From Desulfobacteraceae bacterium (GTDB lineage: Bacteria; Desulfobacterota; Desulfobacteria; Desulfobacterales; Desulfosarcinaceae): a stretch of DNA of 64,000 bases. The notes below the pieces were generated by a model. The model saw nothing but the letters and a program-made list of their open reading frames with translations, searched no databases and was not told the DNA's origin. The translations under genes were made by a program, and so were the position numbers. This document shows, piece after piece, positions 63,570 through 64,000 of this stretch (its first letter is position 1; each line of letters opens with the position of its first letter). The stretch lies in NCBI GenBank assembly GCA_027068085.1, contig JAMOUQ010000049.1, forward strand, positions 24,586 to 88,585. Direction: 5' to 3'.

Positions 63570-64000
63570 AAATAAAATGACCACCCGGCCGGGTGGAATT
63601 TCGGCCAGGTGGCCTGTAAAGAAGGTGCGGCGGGCTGAAAAAGTTAGTAAATCAGCTAGAAAAAACGCCAGGTGTTTGGGTGAATATATGCCTTATAACT
63701 AGCTAAATTACTAATACGAGTAAACCGGAAGGTGACTCAATAATATATAACATACTGAATCAACAATGTAATAAAATTTTTCAAAAATTTTAGTGAAACG
63801 ATTCGATAAAAAACAAAGAAAATAGTAAGGAATTCAGTTTACATATTAGAAGCGAAATTAATAAATTCTTTCCCCCGGGTTCGACAGTCATAGGTTAACG
63901 AAAGTGGTTATTGATAATAATAACAGGACATAACGCGGATCGGCAAAAACCGCGTAGTGCCTATGGAATTAGGCGGACAAATCGACTTTTAAAACCTTTT

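Larger units (their letters stand above)
63162..64000. other. AT-rich, gene-free region with iteron-like repeats and palindromes (possible origin or element edge)
   Basis: About 840 bases with no supportable gene. Contains AAGTGCGAA copies at 63259, 63406, 63470, 63540 and 63551 plus one inverted (63440-63448); a 45-nt near-perfect palindrome (63405-63449); TGACAGAAAATATGAG-type words direct at about 63168 and 63319 and inverted near 63271; a perfect DnaA-box complement TGTGGATAA (63561-63569); CCACCCGGCCGGGTGG (63581-63596); and three adjacent hairpins (63907-63974). Composition is far below that of the rest of the window. Could be a plasmid/phage-type replication origin, a mobile-element end or a structured RNA beginning; the window ends here. 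Confidence 0.5.

Noticed and set aside
63161..64000. Group II intron or tmRNA
   Set aside because: No domain V hairpin, reverse transcriptase, or tmRNA end signature was visible.

Overview
This 64 kb window is a GC-rich (roughly 60% by eye), densely packed bacterial chromosome segment. Gene content points to an anaerobic or microaerophilic member of the Desulfobacterota (old Deltaproteobacteria): hybrid-cluster protein with its zinc-ribbon and ferredoxin partners, ADP-forming acyl-CoA synthetase subunits, a MoeA/MoeA-PBP pair beside archease-RtcB, a DUF3786 protein, a binding-protein plus hybrid-kinase pair and KtrAB. The taxonomic call is inference from gene content, not from a marker gene.

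Layout. 1-7.8 kb: tail of an unknown gene, then a minus-strand run of MltF transglycosylase, split acyl-CoA synthetase, and an envelope operon (guanylate/adenylate cyclase, LysM polysaccharide deacetylase lipoprotein, LysM/TPR lipoprotein) with overlapping genes. 8-15.5 kb: fumarase carrying a C-terminal zinc-ribbon, a ferritin-like protein, a Crp/Fnr regulator divergent from hcp, zinc-ribbon/degenerate HD protein, ferredoxin, ZIP transporter. 15.5-24 kb: a low-GC methyltransferase, acetoacetyl-CoA synthetase, radical SAM protein, periplasmic binding protein coupled to a hybrid histidine kinase, and a HIS6-type HisA. 24-39 kb: transketolase, DUF3786, winged-helix protein, two moeA genes, archease, rtcB, uppP, phosphomannomutase, MFS, EpmA, PLP decarboxylase. 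39-44.3 kb: Amt behind a sigma-54-like promoter and a DtxR-controlled ferrous-iron locus (dtxR, feoA, feoB, FeoB-associated Cys-rich protein) with two visible operators. 45-51.4 kb: TetR-TolC-MFP-RND efflux operon. 51.4-59.3 kb: small Cys-rich protein and monooxygenase, flavodoxin, cupin, KtrBA, HDAC-like deacetylase, hydantoinase/oxoprolinase, LpxL-like acyltransferase. 59.4-62.8 kb: hisS, aspS, tRNA-Asn.

The most unusual material is non-coding. (i) A family of about 127-bp long-hairpin elements (27466-27593, 32870-32996, partial at 16414-16487) whose arms show compensatory base changes. (ii) The right end: tRNA-Asn(GTT) is followed by a tiny GIY-YIG gene and then a 108-bp direct repeat of the tRNA 3' end, terminator and gene start; beyond lies about 840 bp of AT-rich, gene-free DNA with six AAGTGCGAA iteron-like copies, a 45-nt palindrome, a perfect DnaA-box match, a 16-bp GC palindrome and tandem hairpins, which looks like the edge of an integrated replicon or another mobile element. 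(iii) Two genes (fumarase and DtxR) carry an embedded Shine-Dalgarno and ATG at an internal domain junction.
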